Below are positions 61,885 to 64,000 of a stretch of DNA of 64,000 bases, piece after piece. The stretch comes from Rheinheimera texasensis DSM 17496 (GTDB taxonomy: Bacteria; Pseudomonadota; Gammaproteobacteria; Enterobacterales; Alteromonadaceae). The DNA lies in assembly GCF_000711985.1 (NCBI RefSeq), contig NZ_KL544007.1, positions 219,488 to 283,487 on the forward strand, written 5' to 3'. Both the position numbers and the translations under genes were made by a program. Positions within the stretch are counted from its first letter, which is position 1; every line of letters begins with the position of its first letter. The notes under the pieces were generated by a model. That model worked only from the letters and a program-made list of their open reading frames with translations, was not told the DNA's origin and did not search any database.

Positions 61885-64000
61885 ATGCGCCTTAAACAGA
61901 TCAAACTTGCCGGTTTTAAGTCTTTTGTTGACCCGACCCTGGTGCCGTTTCCAACGGCGATGACCTGTGTGGTGGGGCCAAACGGCTGCGGTAAATCCAA
62001 TGTGATCGACGCAGTGCGCTGGGTGCTGGGAGAAAGCAGCGCGAAAAACCTGCGCGGCGATGCGATGACCGACGTGATTTTTAATGGCTCTGCACAGCGC
62101 AAGCCGGTATCACAGGCCTCGGTCGAACTGGTGTTTGAAAACACCGAAGGCCGGGTGCAGGGCAGTCTGGCCGATCGCAGTGAAATTTCCGTCAAACGGC
62201 TGGTCACCCGCGATGCGCAATCTTTGTATTTCCTCAACGGCAGTAAATGCCGCCGCCGAGATATCACCGACATCTTTTTAGGCACAGGCTTGGGCCCGCG
62301 CAGTTACGCCATCATCGAACAGGGCATGATCTCCAAACTGATTGAATCCAGGCCGCAGGATTTAAGAGTGTTTATCGAAGAAGCGGCCGGCATCTCCAAA
62401 TACAAAGAACGCCGGCGCGAAACCGAAACCCGCATCAGCCATACCCGCGACAATTTGGACCGCTTGAGTGACGTACGGGAAGAACTCGGCAAAAACCTCG
62501 ATAAACTGCGCCGTCAGGCCGCCACTGCCGAGCGCTATAAAGAACTAAAAGCCACAGAGCGACGGTTAAAAGCTGAACTGACCACACTTCGCTGGTACTT
62601 TTTTAACGAGCAGCTGCAGCAGGCTGAACAGGCATTAGCTGCGCTTGAAACCGAATATCAACAGTTTATGGCAGAAGGTTCCGGCGCATTCCGCGTGCTG
62701 GAAACTCTGAAGCAGCAGCAACAAAGTCTGCGCGACAGCCTGGCGCAGAGCCAACAACAGTATTATCAGCTCGGCAGCCAAATCACCGCGCTGGAGCAGC
62801 AACAACTGCATCAACGCAGCCGTCGTCAGCAAATTCATGATGAAAAACGTCAGCTGCAAAATGACATCGAGCAGGGTCTGGATTTGCAGGCTGCTGAAGA
62901 ATTGCAACTGGCGGAATTAGAAGGTGCGCTGCTCGAAGGGGCGCCGGCACTCGAATTGCTCGAGCAACAGCATGAGGAATTGCAGCAGGCGTATGAAGCG
63001 GCGCAGCAGCAGGGCCTTGACAGCCAACAAGCTTATCAGCAGATGCAACAGCAGCTGTTTGCACTGGCGCAGCGGCAACAACAGCTACGCCTATCGACCG
63101 AGCATTTGCAAGCGCAGATGGATAGGGCAGAGCAGCAGGACGAGCGCCTGCAACAGCAGCTGCAGGTGCTAACTCCGCAGCTGTTACAGGAAGATTTGTC
63201 GGTGCTGCAACAACAGCAGCAACAGTTGCAAAAAGAGGCTGAGGCTGCAACTTCTGCAGTTACGCAGCAAGAGCAACAACTAGTGAGTATCCAGACAGCC
63301 CTGCAGCAAGCGCAGCTGGCGCGCAAAACCGCTGAACTTGAACTCAGTGCACTGGCACAACAGACTGCAGCGCTGACGCAGCAACTGGCTAGGCTGCAGG
63401 CCGAACAACCCTTGCTACCGGCTTTGACTATCAATACCGGCTGGGATATTGCGGTTGCCGTGGCGTTGCAGGCGCTGAATTTTAGTGAGGCGACAGACAG
63501 TTTCCCGGCTACTGCACCTGAGCATCATTTGTTACAAAGCACTCTGAGACCAGCTGTCGCTGGCAGCGCCGAATTACCGGCCGGGACAGCGACTCTGGCT
63601 GACCAGGTGGTACCGGATCCACAAGGGCGTAAAACCATCCCGGCGCAGTTCTGGCAGATTTTTTGTGTCTCTAATTACGCCGAAGCTCTAAAACTTCAGC
63701 CCGAACTCAGTGCCGGTCAGTCATTGATAACCCCGCAGGGGCTTTGGCTTGGGCCAAACTGGCTGATAGTGCCGGATCAGCAAGCGCGGCAAAATCCGCT
63801 GCAGTTGCAGCAACAGCTCGATAGCCTTGCCAAAGCAGAGCAGCTGCTGCAGGACCAACAGCAACAGCGAACTGCTGACATCACTCAGCTTGAAGCAGAG
63901 CTTACCGGCGACACTTTAAGGCTCAGCGAATCCCGACAGGCGTCGTCTGAGATTCAGCAGCAGTTACAACAAAGCCTCAATCAACTGCAACAGACCCAAT
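61885..64000 (+). CDS. smc: chromosome segregation ATPase Smc (5' part, cut by window end)
   Basis: The frame starts with ATG at 61885 and is still open at 64000 (705 codons). RLKQIKLAGFKSFVDPT opens it, and Walker A GPNGCGKSNVIDAVRWVLGE is near residue 32. The arm (about 165-500) is coiled-coil with many Gln. A hinge is recognisable from about 510 (LPALTINTGWDIAVAVALQA), and a second coil starts near 630. The C-terminal ATPase half lies beyond the window. The organism therefore uses Smc, not MukB. A ribosome site is not obvious before the ATG. Confidence 0.93.
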   Translation, partial: MRLKQIKLAGFKSFVDPTLVPFPTAMTCVVGPNGCGKSNVIDAVRWVLGESSAKNLRGDAMTDVIFNGSAQRKPVSQASVELVFENTEGRVQGSLADRSEISVKRLVTRDAQSLYFLNGSKCRRRDITDIFLGTGLGPRSYAIIEQGMISKLIESRPQDLRVFIEEAAGISKYKERRRETETRISHTRDNLDRLSDVREELGKNLDKLRRQAATAERYKELKATERRLKAELTTLRWYFFNEQLQQAEQALAALETEYQQFMAEGSGAFRVLETLKQQQQSLRDSLAQSQQQYYQLGSQITALEQQQLHQRSRRQQIHDEKRQLQNDIEQGLDLQAAEELQLAELEGALLEGAPALELLEQQHEELQQAYEAAQQQGLDSQQAYQQMQQQLFALAQRQQQLRLSTEHLQAQMDRAEQQDERLQQQLQVLTPQLLQEDLSVLQQQQQQLQKEAEAATSAVTQQEQQLVSIQTALQQAQLARKTAELELSALAQQTAALTQQLARLQAEQPLLPALTINTGWDIAVAVALQALNFSEATDSFPATAPEHHLLQSTLRPAVAGSAELPAGTATLADQVVPDPQGRKTIPAQFWQIFCVSNYAEALKLQPELSAGQSLITPQGLWLGPNWLIVPDQQARQNPLQLQQQLDSLAKAEQLLQDQQQQRTADITQLEAELTGDTLRLSESRQASSEIQQQLQQSLNQLQQTQ

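Overview
This 64 kb window is chromosomal DNA of a gammaproteobacterium. The conserved genes most resemble the Alteromonadales/Chromatiaceae group, with Rheinheimera, Alishewanella or Arsukibacterium as my best guess. That placement is inference from gene content and order (RlmA, RlmC and RlmJ, YcgL/YcgM/YcgN, YciU, the yoaA-tsaB and fadD-rnd neighbourhoods, Smc rather than MukB) and from glutamine-rich coding sequence. Almost the whole window is coding and reads as a stable backbone. I found no insertion sequence, prophage, integron or CRISPR array.

Layout. Positions 1-3.2 kb hold tRNA-Lys, nadA, tRNA-Ser and rlmC. From 3.3 to 7.8 kb there is a TonB-like protein, an ECF sigma factor with an overlapping membrane partner, a YgjP-type metallopeptidase, a gamma-glutamylcyclotransferase-like protein and an exported serine hydrolase with a lysine-rich tail. 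From 7.8 to 23 kb come rRNA methyltransferases (rlmA, rlmJ, a yfiF-like SPOUT enzyme), a NarL-type two-component system, a YciU DNA-mimic-type protein, hydrolases, a DUF4097-like lipoprotein, a lytic transglycosylase and a response regulator with a helical-repeat output region. From 23 to 25.7 kb are the peroxide genes ahpC and ahpF, each behind the same 50-bp element. A chain of palindromes follows, then a metallo-beta-lactamase-fold gene divergent from a TetR regulator across a perfect operator-like palindrome, then a three-gene unit (PH-like protein plus two tandem paralogues of unknown function).

Positions 32.4-39.8 kb carry a complete histidine operon hisGDCBHAF(IE) on the minus strand. 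It is preceded by a 12-residue leader peptide with five consecutive His codons and by an attenuator hairpin, so histidine supply is evidently sensed by ribosome stalling. Positions 40-53 kb hold yoaA-tsaB, a small SDR/DUF2878/chalcone-isomerase-like lipid-type cluster, an alkaline phosphatase, a Slp lipoprotein, an exported methyltransferase-like protein, fadD and rnd. Positions 53-62 kb hold a DUF4397-type lipoprotein, minCDE facing ycgL, an MltB-type transglycosylase, ycgM, ycgN, an MscS-like channel, a Sua5-type threonylcarbamoyl-AMP synthase and cysZ. The window ends inside smc.

Two themes recur. One is RNA modification: RlmC and RlmA act two bases apart on the same 23S hairpin loop, RlmJ modifies another 23S site, and TsaB and Sua5 both serve t6A formation. 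The other is cell division and envelope: MinCDE, Smc, two lytic transglycosylases and several lipoproteins. The parts I found least explained by known families are the tandem 635/638-residue paralogues (27.75-31.57 kb), the palindrome chain (25.66-25.88 kb), the shared ahpC/ahpF element and the helical-repeat response regulator.
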